In this document: in pieces, positions 6,862 to 17,326 of the stretch
How positions within the stretch are numbered: the stretch's first letter is position 1
How the letters are laid out: each line of letters opens with the position of its first letter
Source of the DNA: Bacteroidota bacterium
Lineage (GTDB): Bacteria > Bacteroidota > Bacteroidia > Chitinophagales > Chitinophagaceae
Length of the DNA stretch: 40,713 bases
NCBI GenBank assembly: GCA_018267925.1
Contig: JAFDXO010000022.1
Coordinates: forward strand, 1 to 40,713
Reading direction: 5' to 3'
Notes under the pieces: generated by a model
Told to the model about the DNA's origin: nothing
The model's database searches: none
The model's input: only the letters and a program-made list of their open reading frames with translations
Program-made: the position numbers and the translations under genes

Positions 6862-9800
6862 ATGTTGAAACGACTTTTAAAAATATTTCGCAATTTTTTG
6901 CTCATCATCATGGGCTTGATGGTAGCAGTCGTTGTGTTGATCAACTTTACACCCGTACAAAACTTCATTGTTAAAAAAGCAACAGAAGCCTTAGCCAATA
7001 AGCTACAAACCAAAGTAAATATTGCTCATGTTCGAATAGATTTTCTAAACCACATTCTCTTGCAAGGGCTTTACCTTCAAGATCATCATGGAGACACGCT
7101 ACTATATGCGGGAGAAGCAAGAGTAAGAATAACAGATTGGTTTTTTTTACAAAAAGAGAAACCTATTTTACATTATATAGGACTGCATCAAGCTTTAGGT
7201 CATCTCTATCGTACAGATTCGAGCAAGGAATGGAACTATCAATTTATCATTGACGCTTTCGATAATGGAAAAAAATCCAACAAGCCTAAACAAACAAACA
7301 CATTTGAAATTGACCTACGAAAGATAGATATTCAAAATGCACGCTTTCACATGGATGATGCTTGGGTAGGGAGTGATTATGATATTGATTTGGGCAACGT
7401 GCAGATACAAGCTGAAAATTTAGACTTAAAAAAGCAAACTGTATCTTTTAATAAAATTTTGGTAGAAAATGCAGGTGTTACTTTGCGAGATTATGTAGGC
7501 GGCCGGCCCGACTCTCTGAAGCCAAAACCTATTACTATTATTGACACCACCTCTTTCAATACTGATAACTGGCAGCTTCGTGCTAAAACAATTCAATTAA
7601 ACAATTGTGCTTTTACCTTAGATGCAACCACTCGTGAAGCCTTTCCCAAGGAATTTGATCCAGGGCATATTGACATTCAAAACATTAATATCCTGGCTTC
7701 AAATATCCGCATAACCAAAGATACCATTTGGGGAAAGGTTAACAACATGAGTGCAAATGAAAGATCCGGTATAAAAATTAAAAAGTTCAAAGCTGACATT
7801 TCGGTTTCGCCAAATGCCTCTATCTGCAAAAATCTTTTTCTTGAAACTAACAACAGCAAACTGAATGGATACTATGCCATGCACTACAAACGGTTTCCCG
7901 ACTTTTTAGATTATATCTATAAAGTAAAAATGGTAGGCAAACTGCACGACTCTTATGTTGAGGCTTCAGACATTGCTTTCTTTGCTCCTGCACTAAGACA
8001 ATTTCATACGACCATTCGCGTAGCCGGTGAAGTGGAAGGAACCGTTGACAAACTGAATGCCCAAGATCTGAATTTAACGGATGGAAGCTCTGCTTTGAAG
8101 GGCAATTTGAAAATGACCGGATTACCGGATATCAATCAAACCTTTATTCAGTTTGAAAATGGGATGGTTTATACTACCGGAATTGGCATCTTAAAATATG
8201 CACCTAAACTCCGCAACAACCCTAATATAGCGATTGAAAAACTAACACAAATATTTTATCGAGGAAATTTTACCGGTTACATAGACCACTTCGCTGCTAA
8301 TGGCTTACTACAAACTAATTTAGGTTCTATACAGTCCAACATCAAACTATTTATTCCCAATAGGGTTGCTAATAAAGCAACATATTCCGGTGTGATTACT
8401 ACTACCGGATTTCAACTTGGCACATTAATTCGTCAACCTTTATTAGGCAGTATTGCGCTTCATGCAAATGTGCAAGGGGTAGCATTTGATCCGGAAATTG
8501 CATCTGTAAAAGTAAATGGTGTAGTAAACCATTTTGATCTCAATGGTTATAGATATCAAAACATTGATGCAGAAGGATCTTTAGCTAGAAAAAAATTTGA
8601 CGGAAAACTCTTAGTGGATGATCCTAACCTTGCCTTATCCTTCAATGGTAGCGCAGATTTCAACAACCATGAATTGAAAATAAATGCAACGGCAAACTTG
8701 CTAAAGAGTAACTTAAAGGCATTGAACTTCACTAAAGATTCAATGACTGCTTCTTCCGATTTTGACTTAAACTTTATAGGAAATAGCATTGACAGTTTCT
8801 TTGGTTATGCCAAATTATTCAACATCAATCTGGTTAGAAATATTCACAGGCTTGATGTGGACTCAATCTACATTAGATCAACAACGGAAAATGGAGAAAA
8901 ATTATTGGTGCTTGAAAGCAATGATTTAGTTGCTCACGTAAGAGGAAATTACCAACTATCAACTCTCCCTCGTTCTGTACAATATTATGTGTCTGGCTAT
9001 TTGCCGAATTATATAAAAGCACCTACAAAATATGCACCCAATCAAGCTCTTCTTTTTGATGTTCAAACTCGTCATATAGACAGCCTTTTTGCCGTGCTAT
9101 TGCCCGGTGTAAAAGGATTTAGCAATGCCTCCTTAAATGGTTCGCTAAACACATTTGAGCAAAAATTAGACTTGGCTGCAACTATTCCCTATGGCTATCT
9201 TTATGGCATCACCTTGAACGGGGTAACACTGAATGGAACTGGCAACTTCAACAAATTGACCGTTCAAGCAAAATCAAACGAACTAATAGTAGGAAACAAT
9301 GCAATTAAGGCAAGTATTGAGGCTAACGCAACAGTAGGAAACGACTCCATTCAATTTCAAGTAGCAACCACATCAAATGATGCTGTTGGAACACTTGCCA
9401 TTAAAGGACATGCACATGCTAGTGGTGATACCCTATACATGCACTTACTTCCTTCAGACTTTTACCTAAACCAAAACAGATGGGAAATTTTGCCGGAAAA
9501 TCACTTTGCCTTTAGTAAAGATTATCTTCAAATCCAAAATCTAAAACTCAAATCCGGTTCGCAGTTGATAACTGCACACACAGAAAATGAAACCACCAAT
9601 CAATCATTGTTGGTGAGCCTAAAAAATATAGATGTAGCCATGCTGGGAAACTTGGCCGGCATTGCAATTTATCAACCTAATGGAAGCATCAATGGAAACT
9701 TATCGCTGCATCATCTCTTTTCAGGTTTGGAATTGCAAAGTAATTTAAAGGCAACCAATGTTACACTTGGTGCAGACACATTAGGTACCATTAATTTAAT

Positions 9801-11655
9801 TGGCAGCTACTTGTCCAAAAAGCAAATTATTACTTTGGATGCTCAAAGCGGCATTTTTCACGGCGACAATTCTATACGAGCTGCAGGCAGCATGTCGCTT
9901 GATAGCAACAACACACAACTTCTAAACGGATACCTTCAATTTAACTACGCACAAATTGCTTGGCTTTCACCCATTCTGAATGGATATGTAAGCAAGCTTG
10001 AAGGTTATTTAAACGGCAACATAAACATCAACGGATCAGCTACACAACCAAACATTTCAGGCGAGATAACGATAGGAAATGCTGCACTGAAAATAGATAT
10101 GATCGGCACGCATTACCGCATTCCCTATGCCTTACTAAAAGTAGATAATAATAAAATTGACTTTGGAAGAATAATGGTGTTAGATGATGCCAACAGACCG
10201 GCCATTTTAACCGGCGGAATTGCACACGATCGTTTTCGGAATATGACTTTCAATCGAGTTTCACTAACCTCTTCCGAAATTGAAGCACTCAATTTAAAAG
10301 ACTACGAAAACAACACCTTCTATGGAAATCTTGTTGCAGCAGTTGAATCTATGACAATTTCAGGACCAATGGACGACATAAAAATGTCTATTACAGCTTC
10401 TCCTGCTCAGCGTTCCCATATATTTATTCCCATAAGAACCAGTAGCGATATTGGCTCATATAGCTATGTTAGCTTTCGTGCTTTAGACACCACAGCAGTA
10501 TTGAACCAAAAGCGACGAAATAAATTTTCCCTTTCTATCATCGGTAAAATGAATCCGCTTGCCGAAATGACTTTGGTGCTCGACCCGGCTACCGGCGACA
10601 TGATCAACGCAAAGGGGAATGGAACAATCACGCTCAATGTACCCTCTGATGATGATGTAAAAATGTATGGTAATTATGAAATTGACGAAGGAGATTACAC
10701 CTTTACCCTTCGCCAGCTTGCCTTTAGAAGAAATTTCATCATTAACTCCGGTAGTAAAATTAGTTTCAACGGACCTCTCTCTGCAACCAATTTAAACATC
10801 AATGCACTTTATACAACACGTGCCAGAATGATTGACTTATTAACCGATCGAGAAACACAATTCATAAAAGGAACTCAAGAAGAACGAGATGCTAAAACAG
10901 CTCAAAATGTAGTGGTCAAACTTTACATGACAGGTTCTTTAAATGACCCCAAACTAAACTTCAATATTGACCTTGCAGACACCAAACCAGAAGGAACTTT
11001 AGCCTATCAAAAACTTAAACAAATCAACCAAAACGACCGCGAACTTTTTGATCAAGTTGCCTCATTGCTTTTAATAGGAACTTTTATTCCTCCTGAAGGT
11101 ATGGCTAATGCTACAACGGCAACAACCGGAGCCATCAACAATGTCAGCGAACTCATCTCTACCAATGCTTCTGCCCAACTAACAAACGTTGTAAACAAAC
11201 TATTAGGCGACCCCAATCTTTCTATTGAATTGAAATACAAAAATTACAACCTAAGCGACCCCTTAATTGCTGGAGGAGTAAACAGAAATGAAGTTTCGTT
11301 TGGCATTCGTAAAAACTTGTTTAAAGACCGACTTATTTTAGAATTAGGAAGTACTTATGACTGGGGGCGACCGACTTCTTCAAACAGTACAACTAGCAAC
11401 TTGAATCCGGCCGGCGATTTCCGACTTCAATATTTATTGACTAAAGATGGACGTGTTCGACTTAATGCCTTTCGAACTAGCAGTTATGACGTTTTAGTAG
11501 ATAGAAATATCTGGCGGGGTGGTATTGGAATCTCTTACAGGAAATCATTCAACAACATTTGGGATTTACTCAATTCTTCACCTCCACAAAAAAATGAACC
11601 TAAAAAACAAGAAATCATTTCAGACTCTGTCACTCAAACCAAAGGAACCTTTTAA
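6862..11655 (+). CDS. tamB: TamB-like translocation and assembly module protein (AsmA/DUF490 superfamily)
   Basis: A 1597-residue protein anchored by one N-terminal membrane helix (LLIIMGLMVAVVVLINFTP) and followed by a very long series of beta-rich repeats typical of TamB/AsmA bridge proteins. The segment VQNFIVKKATEALANKLQTKVNIAHV after the anchor is the usual AsmA-like start. The C-terminal DUF490 region is clear: GNYEIDEGDYTFTLRQLAF, FNGPLSATNLNINALYTTRA, then PLIAGGVNRNEVSFGIRKNL and LILELGSTYDWGR. These proteins span the periplasm and help outer-membrane protein insertion or lipid transport. I chose ATG 6862 over an in-frame ATG at 6766 because the longer form puts an extra hydrophobic stretch before the anchor and overlaps the predicted promoter. 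No tamA/BamA gene is adjacent. The gene is divergent from the B12 operon. Confidence 0.85.
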   Translation: MLKRLLKIFRNFLLIIMGLMVAVVVLINFTPVQNFIVKKATEALANKLQTKVNIAHVRIDFLNHILLQGLYLQDHHGDTLLYAGEARVRITDWFFLQKEKPILHYIGLHQALGHLYRTDSSKEWNYQFIIDAFDNGKKSNKPKQTNTFEIDLRKIDIQNARFHMDDAWVGSDYDIDLGNVQIQAENLDLKKQTVSFNKILVENAGVTLRDYVGGRPDSLKPKPITIIDTTSFNTDNWQLRAKTIQLNNCAFTLDATTREAFPKEFDPGHIDIQNINILASNIRITKDTIWGKVNNMSANERSGIKIKKFKADISVSPNASICKNLFLETNNSKLNGYYAMHYKRFPDFLDYIYKVKMVGKLHDSYVEASDIAFFAPALRQFHTTIRVAGEVEGTVDKLNAQDLNLTDGSSALKGNLKMTGLPDINQTFIQFENGMVYTTGIGILKYAPKLRNNPNIAIEKLTQIFYRGNFTGYIDHFAANGLLQTNLGSIQSNIKLFIPNRVANKATYSGVITTTGFQLGTLIRQPLLGSIALHANVQGVAFDPEIASVKVNGVVNHFDLNGYRYQNIDAEGSLARKKFDGKLLVDDPNLALSFNGSADFNNHELKINATANLLKSNLKALNFTKDSMTASSDFDLNFIGNSIDSFFGYAKLFNINLVRNIHRLDVDSIYIRSTTENGEKLLVLESNDLVAHVRGNYQLSTLPRSVQYYVSGYLPNYIKAPTKYAPNQALLFDVQTRHIDSLFAVLLPGVKGFSNASLNGSLNTFEQKLDLAATIPYGYLYGITLNGVTLNGTGNFNKLTVQAKSNELIVGNNAIKASIEANATVGNDSIQFQVATTSNDAVGTLAIKGHAHASGDTLYMHLLPSDFYLNQNRWEILPENHFAFSKDYLQIQNLKLKSGSQLITAHTENETTNQSLLVSLKNIDVAMLGNLAGIAIYQPNGSINGNLSLHHLFSGLELQSNLKATNVTLGADTLGTINLIGSYLSKKQIITLDAQSGIFHGDNSIRAAGSMSLDSNNTQLLNGYLQFNYAQIAWLSPILNGYVSKLEGYLNGNININGSATQPNISGEITIGNAALKIDMIGTHYRIPYALLKVDNNKIDFGRIMVLDDANRPAILTGGIAHDRFRNMTFNRVSLTSSEIEALNLKDYENNTFYGNLVAAVESMTISGPMDDIKMSITASPAQRSHIFIPIRTSSDIGSYSYVSFRALDTTAVLNQKRRNKFSLSIIGKMNPLAEMTLVLDPATGDMINAKGNGTITLNVPSDDDVKMYGNYEIDEGDYTFTLRQLAFRRNFIINSGSKISFNGPLSATNLNINALYTTRARMIDLLTDRETQFIKGTQEERDAKTAQNVVVKLYMTGSLNDPKLNFNIDLADTKPEGTLAYQKLKQINQNDRELFDQVASLLLIGTFIPPEGMANATTATTGAINNVSELISTNASAQLTNVVNKLLGDPNLSIELKYKNYNLSDPLIAGGVNRNEVSFGIRKNLFKDRLILELGSTYDWGRPTSSNSTTSNLNPAGDFRLQYLLTKDGRVRLNAFRTSSYDVLVDRNIWRGGIGISYRKSFNNIWDLLNSSPPQKNEPKKQEIISDSVTQTKGTF

Positions 11656-11954
11656 AAATAATTTCAGGAGTTTGAATTTAGCAATGATTCATTTTTTATC
11701 TTCAAAGTAATAATTACCTTATCATGTATAATTGATTTATAGATTATGCAACTTGTCTGAGGTGCTTCTACAATAGTTCTTTTCACTACTATTTCATGCA
11801 CTTAAAATATCTTTCGCCATGAGTGTTTTAAATATTTATAAAATTACGCCTACCATAATTAGCTTCATCACATCTAATATTAGTGATATAATAAATATAA
11901 ACTCAGTTAGGAAAGTCGAGAACTGTTATGGGTAAGATTAATGTATATTATGAA
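11656..11954. other. AT-rich intergenic region between converging tamB and rplN
   Basis: No gene is recognisable in this very AT-rich stretch. A 10-base palindrome CTAATATTAG lies at about 11874, without a T-tract. No clear terminator for the tamB-like gene is visible; the terminator that is present belongs to the opposite strand. Confidence 0.55.
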
Positions 11955-11999
11955 CAAAAATAAATTAGCCTGGCTAATGTAACATTAGTCAGGCTAATT
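11955..11999 (-). terminator. Intrinsic terminator of the S10 ribosomal protein operon
   Basis: A 17-bp stem with one G/T wobble (11963-11979 with 11983-11999, loop of three bases) is followed on the minus strand by a T-rich tail (TTTATTTTTG). It lies 34 bases after the rplN stop, so transcription of the ribosomal operon should end here. Confidence 0.8.
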
Positions 12000-12033
12000 A
12001 AGGTTATATAAAGTAGAATGATAAAATCTAACT

Positions 12034-12402
12034 CTATAATACTTCAGGAGCAAGAGAAACAATCTTCATGTAGCCTTTATCTCGAAGTTCACGAGCAACT
12101 GGGCCGAAGATACGAGTACCGCGTGGTTCATCAGAGTTGTTGAGCAATACAACAGCATTGTCATCAAAATTGATGTAAGAACCATCTTTGCGGCGTAGTT
12201 TATTTTTTGTTCTAACGATTACGGCTTTAGAAACGGTACCTTTTTTCATATTACCACCCGGCAATGCGTCTTTTACCGTTACAACGATTTTATCGCCGAT
12301 ACCTGCGTAGTCTTGTCCCGAGTTGCCCAACACGCGAATGCAAAGCACTTCTTTAGCTCCACTGTTGTCGGCTACATTGAGCCGGGATTCTTGTTGTATC
12401 AT
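12034..12402 (-). CDS. rplN: 50S ribosomal protein L14
   Basis: 122 residues, full length for L14. It starts [26 protein letters not shown] and ends with [29 protein letters not shown], both diagnostic. L14 binds 23S rRNA next to L19 and forms an intersubunit bridge. It is the last gene of this cluster: a strong terminator follows within 35 bases, while in most bacteria rplX and rplE come next in the same operon. The gap to rpsQ upstream is 96 bases. Confidence 0.98.
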   Translation of the reverse strand: MIQQESRLNVADNSGAKEVLCIRVLGNSGQDYAGIGDKIVVTVKDALPGGNMKKGTVSKAVIVRTKNKLRRKDGSYINFDDNAVVLLNNSDEPRGTRIFGPVARELRDKGYMKIVSLAPEVL

Positions 12403-12498
12403 TTTCTTTAACTTTTTGAGAATTCAGTAGCAAATAGTATAAATCAAGTAAAGGTCTTTGAAAAAGCAACGGTAACTTGATAAAATATTTAGGGCTAC

Positions 12499-12762
12499 TT
12501 ACTTAGCTTTTTCAATAATTTCAACTAAACGCCAGCGTTTTGTTTTACTGAGCGGGCGTGTTTCCATGATTCTCACTACATCACCAATACCAGCAGTGTT
12601 TTGTTCGTCATGAGCATGAAACTTGGTAGTTTTTTTCAAAAATTTACCGTAGATGGGGTGTTTTACTTTACGTTCAACTGCAACGGTAATGGTTTTATTC
12701 ATTTTGTCGCTGCTAACGATTCCAATACGGGATTTTCTGCGTTTTCTTTCTATCGTTGTCAT
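12499..12762 (-). CDS. rpsQ: 30S ribosomal protein S17
   Basis: 87 residues, normal length. [32 protein letters not shown] and [23 protein letters not shown] are shown piecewise in the sequence and define the OB-fold S17 family, a primary 16S rRNA binder of the 30S body. The ATG lies 100 bases after the rpmC stop; this gap holds an imperfect GAAAGTR-type repeat (12781-12806), possibly a slippage product, but the genes are clearly one operon. Confidence 0.98.
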   Translation of the reverse strand: MTTIERKRRKSRIGIVSSDKMNKTITVAVERKVKHPIYGKFLKKTTKFHAHDEQNTAGIGDVVRIMETRPLSKTKRWRLVEIIEKAK

Positions 12763-12862
12763 TTGTTTGACTTTTTTGTAGAAAGTAGAAAGTGGAAAGT
12801 AGAAAGAATGTAACGGAAACTCTCTGTCTTCTTAACTTTTTACCTTTCTGGACTTTGTATTT

Positions 12863-13075
12863 TTAGAAACCTAAAGTACGTCTGCGTTGTTCTGTTTTCA
12901 TACGTGCAATCGTGCGACGTAGTTGACGAATCATAAGCGGATTTTCAATAGGATTCACCGCGTGGCTAAACTGCAATTTTTTCAGGCGAACTTCTTCTTC
13001 CGTCACCTTGCTTTGCAAAGCCTCGTTTTCCATCGAGCGGAAATCTTCAACCTTCGATTTTTTTGCTTTGGCCAT
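12863..13075 (-). CDS. rpmC: 50S ribosomal protein L29
   Basis: 70 residues from the chosen start, a two-helix L29 protein at the polypeptide exit tunnel. The core is DFRSMENEALQSKVTEEEVR, LKKLQFSHAV and the closing IRQLRRTIARMKTEQRRR. A frame extends 11 codons upstream to 13108, but those residues (MIKLKIKNYIK) are lysine/isoleucine-rich leader noise and the ATG at 13075 gives the normal N-terminus MAKAKKSKVED, slightly longer than in E. coli. Confidence 0.96.
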   Translation of the reverse strand: MAKAKKSKVEDFRSMENEALQSKVTEEEVRLKKLQFSHAVNPIENPLMIRQLRRTIARMKTEQRRRTLGF

Positions 13076-13187
13076 TTTTATATAATTTTTTATTTTTAAC
13101 TTTATCAAGTGTTTAATTTCACTTGGTAAAGGTATTATTTGATTTTATTTTCTAAACGTAAACAACGGTAAGGTAGTTCTTACGCCA

Positions 13188-13610
13188 TTATGCGCCGGCA
13201 TAATCGTGACGAACAACAAACTTGGTACGAATAGGTAATTTTTGTGCTGCAAGTTCTAAGGCTTCTTGAGCTAATTGCATCGGAATGCCATCAAGTTCAA
13301 ACATGATACGTCCGGGTTTTACAACAGCTGCATAAAACTCAAGATTACCTTTACCTTTACCCATACGCACTTCAAGTGGCTTACGAGTAATTGGTTTGTC
13401 AGGGAAAATTCTGATCCAAACATTACCTTCACGTTTCATGTGGCGGGTCATTGCCTGGCGTGCAGCTTCAATTTGGCGATTCGTAATCCACTTAGGCTCC
13501 ATTGCCTTCAGACCAAACGAACCAAAAGCTACGGTAGCGCCACGCTGTGCGTTTCCTTTGATTCTGCCTTTATGTGCTTTACGATGTTTCGTTCTTTTTG
13601 GCTGTAACAT
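13188..13610 (-). CDS. rplP: 50S ribosomal protein L16
   Basis: 140 residues, typical length. [20 protein letters not shown] at the start, [49 protein letters not shown] in the centre (seen in pieces) and [11 protein letters not shown] identify L16, which organises the A-site region of the large subunit. The arginine at [11 protein letters not shown] is the loop hydroxylated in some bacteria. It follows rpsC after 92 bases and precedes rpmC, the standard S10-operon order. Confidence 0.98.
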   Translation of the reverse strand: MLQPKRTKHRKAHKGRIKGNAQRGATVAFGSFGLKAMEPKWITNRQIEAARQAMTRHMKREGNVWIRIFPDKPITRKPLEVRMGKGKGNLEFYAAVVKPGRIMFELDGIPMQLAQEALELAAQKLPIRTKFVVRHDYAGA

Positions 13611-13702
13611 TGTTACAATATTTTTTTTTAATTAGTATTCAAAAAAGCGACTTCTTTATAAAATGGAAAGATGTCGTTGATTGACAATAAAAGCTATTTA
13701 TT

Positions 13703-14500
13703 CTAAGCTGGTTTACGTCCACCACCGCGACGATCTCCGCCACCTCGGCGTTCAGCACCACGCTGATCACCACCACGACGATCTCCTGAGCGACGATCAT
13801 CAGCACCAGCAGCCGGTCCGCGTCCACGATTATCAGCTCCAGCAGAGAAGTTAGGATTCAAATCGCGCTTACCCAACACTTCACCTTTACAAATCCATAT
13901 CTTCAGTCCGATTTTACCATAAACAGTCATGGCAAAAACACTTGCATAGTCAATATCCATACGGAAGGTATGCAAAGGAGTACGTCCTTGTTTAAACTCT
14001 TCAGTCCGTGCAATTTCAGCACCATTTAAACGACCGGCAGCCTTAATTTTTATACCTTCAGCCCCCATTCTCATGGCAGTAGAAATTGCCATTTTGATTG
14101 CACGCTTATAGCTTACACGGCTTTCAATTTGACGAGCAATAGTCTCACCAACAATCATCGCATCCAATTCTGGACGACGAATCTCCATGATGTTAATTTG
14201 AACATCGTCCTTCTTGGTCAGCTTTTTAAGTTCTTCTTTGATACGGTCAACTTCTTGCCCGCCCTTACCTATGATGATCCCAGGCTTAGATGTATGAATA
14301 GTAATGATCAGCTTACCAAGCGTACGTTCAATAACAACACGGGAAATACCGCCTTTGTTGATACGTGCATTGAGATAAGTGCGGATTTTGTGATCTTCAA
14401 CCAATTTTCCGCCAAAATCCCGCTTTTCACCATACCACATTGAGTCCCATCCGCGGATGATTCCCAACCTGTTACCTATAGGATTTGCTTTTTGACCCAT
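13703..14500 (-). CDS. rpsC: 30S ribosomal protein S3 with an Arg/Gly-rich C-terminal extension
   Basis: 265 residues. N-terminal [20 protein letters not shown], the KH domain with [20 protein letters not shown], and the S3 C-terminal domain ([31 protein letters not shown]) are all standard. S3 forms the mRNA entry site of the 30S subunit. After about residue 215 the protein continues with a low-complexity tail of some 45 residues built of [12 protein letters not shown]-type repeats ([20 protein letters not shown] and onward), longer and more RGG-like than the E. coli tail. It may add RNA contacts. The reading frame is intact. Confidence 0.98.
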   Translation of the reverse strand: MGQKANPIGNRLGIIRGWDSMWYGEKRDFGGKLVEDHKIRTYLNARINKGGISRVVIERTLGKLIITIHTSKPGIIIGKGGQEVDRIKEELKKLTKKDDVQINIMEIRRPELDAMIVGETIARQIESRVSYKRAIKMAISTAMRMGAEGIKIKAAGRLNGAEIARTEEFKQGRTPLHTFRMDIDYASVFAMTVYGKIGLKIWICKGEVLGKRDLNPNFSAGADNRGRGPAAGADDRRSGDRRGGDQRGAERRGGGDRRGGGRKPA

Positions 14501-14532
14501 TCTTTATAAATTATGAATGTTGAATTTGTTAA

Positions 14533-14910
14533 TTATGAGTTTGCATTTTCAAGAGCTACCGGCTGTGCAAGACGACTATCTACCACAATGGTAACGTGAT
14601 TACTACGTTTACGAACACGATTTGCACGACCTTGAGGTGCAGGGCGCATACGTTTTAGCATACGACCACCGTCAACCATAATTGTTTTTACAAACAAATT
14701 GGCTCCGGCAACATCCACCCCTTCGTTTTTTACTCTCCAATTAGCAATGGCACTCAACAATAGCTTTTCAAGTGCTACTGAGTTATGTTTCGTACTAAAT
14801 TTGAGTGTATTGAGGGCTATTTCTACCTCCATTCCACGAACCAAATCCGCTAACAAACGCATTTTGCGCGGAGAGGTAGGATAATTACGTAAGCGAGCTA
14901 CAGCTTCCAT
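14533..14910 (-). CDS. rplV: 50S ribosomal protein L22
   Basis: 125 residues from ATG 14910 ([20 protein letters not shown]). The longer frame to 14946 adds [12 protein letters not shown], which has no counterpart in L22 and is rejected. Core marks: [34 protein letters not shown] and the hairpin-loop residues [20 protein letters not shown] that line the exit tunnel (mutations here give macrolide resistance in other bacteria). It lies between rpsS and rpsC, as expected. Confidence 0.97.
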   Translation of the reverse strand: MEAVARLRNYPTSPRKMRLLADLVRGMEVEIALNTLKFSTKHNSVALEKLLLSAIANWRVKNEGVDVAGANLFVKTIMVDGGRMLKRMRPAPQGRANRVRKRSNHVTIVVDSRLAQPVALENANS

Positions 14911-15017
14911 GTTGTTAAATTCAAAAGTCGAATATCGAAAAGTCAACCGTAAGTAATAATCTACTTTATTTTATACTTTCCGAGAGGACTCTTATTTTGT
15001 TTTTTTATTAATAATAT

Positions 15018-15284
15018 TTACTTGCTTCCGCTATGTCCTTTAAAGTTACGGGTAGGTGCAAACTCTCCCAGTTTGTGACCAACCATAAATTCAGTTACAT
15101 ACACAGGAATAAACTTATTGCCATTGTGAACAGCAAAAGTCTGTCCGACAAAATCCGGTGTAATGGTAGAGCGACGGCTCCAAGTTTTTATAACACCTTT
15201 CTTTGTCTTTCCTTCGCTAACTGCCAGTACTTTGCGTTCCAGCTTGGTATCTACGTAAGGACCTTTTTTAATTGAACGAGCCAT
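15018..15284 (-). CDS. rpsS: 30S ribosomal protein S19
   Basis: 88 residues, full length. [19 protein letters not shown], then [22 protein letters not shown] and [20 protein letters not shown] are the family signature. S19 sits in the 30S head beside S13 near the A and P sites. It is 43 bases downstream of rplB in the standard order. Confidence 0.98.
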   Translation of the reverse strand: MARSIKKGPYVDTKLERKVLAVSEGKTKKGVIKTWSRRSTITPDFVGQTFAVHNGNKFIPVYVTEFMVGHKLGEFAPTRNFKGHSGSK

Positions 15285-15327
15285 TTCTTGTAATGTGCTA
15301 ATTTGCTAATAATGCTAATCCTTTAGA

Positions 15328-16167
<840 letters not shown>

Positions 16168-16276
16168 TTTTTTCTTTCTTTAAGTATCTTACTACTTAGT
16201 ATTCAATTTAAAGCATTGAGCTATTCGATTCTTCAAATGAGGGCTTCCTGCTTACTACTTAATGATAGCTATCTAA

Positions 16277-16573
16277 TTACATTGAAAAAAGATCAATTGA
16301 ATCTCCGGCTGCAAGCGTAACAGTTGCTTTTTTGTATGCCGGGCGAACCCCTTTCAAAAAGCCGGCTTTTGTATAACGAGCTTTGTTTTTTCCGGGAACG
16401 ATAACTGTGTTCACGTCATTAACTTTCACTCCGTAGAACTCTTCAACAGCCTTTTTTACTTCCAGCTTATTAGCATTGCGATCAACTTCAAAAGTATAAC
16501 GTCCTGATTTTTCCATCTGGGCATTTACTTTTTCTGTAAGAACCGGCCTAACCAGTACGTCAGCTAGTTTCAT
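16277..16573 (-). CDS. rplW: 50S ribosomal protein L23
   Basis: 98 residues. KLADVLVRPVLTEKVNAQME, TFEVDRNANKLEVKKAVEEFYGVKVNDVNT and the basic loop GKNKARYTKAGFLKG define L23, the docking site for trigger factor and SRP at the tunnel exit. Spacing to rplD (113 bases) and to rplB (109 bases) is wider than in proteobacteria, yet no promoter or terminator is evident in the gaps. Confidence 0.97.
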   Translation of the reverse strand: MKLADVLVRPVLTEKVNAQMEKSGRYTFEVDRNANKLEVKKAVEEFYGVKVNDVNTVIVPGKNKARYTKAGFLKGVRPAYKKATVTLAAGDSIDLFSM

Positions 16574-16686
16574 CCTTTCAAATTTGGCAGTGTGTTTGAT
16601 TTATTTGATAAAAAACACACCTTATTAAAAATATTATTTACTTTATTTACTTTATCTTTTCAATCCGTTGATTGAAGTATAAAATA

Positions 16687-17319
16687 TTATTCTGCTTCTA
16701 CTGGCTCTTGAAATAATTTTGCAGCAGCTTCTGTGAAAATCAACACATTACTATTTACAAGATCGTAGGTATTCATGTCACTCAAAATAATTGTTTTGCT
16801 ATCTTGCAAATTACGAGCACTTAGATAAACATGGGTATCGTATTCTGGTAAAATCAATAATGATTTTCTGTTTTCTCCTTTCAATGCGTTCAAAGTAAGG
16901 GAGAAATCCTTTGTCTTTGGTGCAGATAGGTTAAAATCTTCCACAACTACAATCTTACCTTCTTTAGCTTTATAGGCTAAAGCGGACATTTTAGCAAGGT
17001 CTTTTACTTTACGATTCAATTTAAAATCATAATCGTGTGGTTTTGGACCATTTACCGTACCACCACCCTTATATAGAGGGTTACGGATGTTACCTTTACG
17101 AGATCCACCTGTACCTTTTTGGCGATGAAGCTTTTTAGATGACCCGTGTACTTCGGCCCTTGTTTTGGTGCTATGCGTACCTTGGCGCTGTGCAGCAAGA
17201 TATTGCTTCACTGCAAGGTAAATGCAATGATCGTTAGGTTCGATTCCAAAAATTTCTTCTGGCAATTCTATTGAACGCCCCGTCTTTGCACCTTTACTAT
17301 TTAAAACGTCAACTTGCAT
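16687..17319 (-). CDS. rplD: 50S ribosomal protein L4
   Basis: 210 residues, normal length. The globular start (MQVDVLNSKGAKTGRSIELPEEIFG) is followed by the long tunnel loop with KQYLAAQRQGTHSTKTRAEV, KKLHRQKGTGGSRKGNIRNPLYKGGGTVNGPKPHDY seen in pieces, then VVEDFNLSAPKTKDF. In E. coli L4 also represses its own S10 operon; whether it does so here is not known and no E. coli-like leader is seen. It starts 7 bases after the rplC stop, suggesting coupled translation. Confidence 0.97.
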   Translation of the reverse strand: MQVDVLNSKGAKTGRSIELPEEIFGIEPNDHCIYLAVKQYLAAQRQGTHSTKTRAEVHGSSKKLHRQKGTGGSRKGNIRNPLYKGGGTVNGPKPHDYDFKLNRKVKDLAKMSALAYKAKEGKIVVVEDFNLSAPKTKDFSLTLNALKGENRKSLLILPEYDTHVYLSARNLQDSKTIILSDMNTYDLVNSNVLIFTEAAAKLFQEPVEAE

Positions 17320-17326
17320 GACTATA

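Noticed and set aside
12781..12806. Imperfect GAAAGTR repeat between rpsQ and rpmC
   Set aside because: Only about four short degenerate units in an AT-rich spacer; simple-sequence noise is the likeliest explanation.
13639..13827. Minus-strand frame of 62 residues overlapping the end of rpsC
   Set aside because: It is a shadow of the repetitive RGG coding tail of S3.
17237..17247. GGTTCGATTCC, a tRNA T-arm-like string
   Set aside because: It lies inside rplD with no matching acceptor, D or anticodon arms around it. I found no tRNA or rRNA gene in the window.
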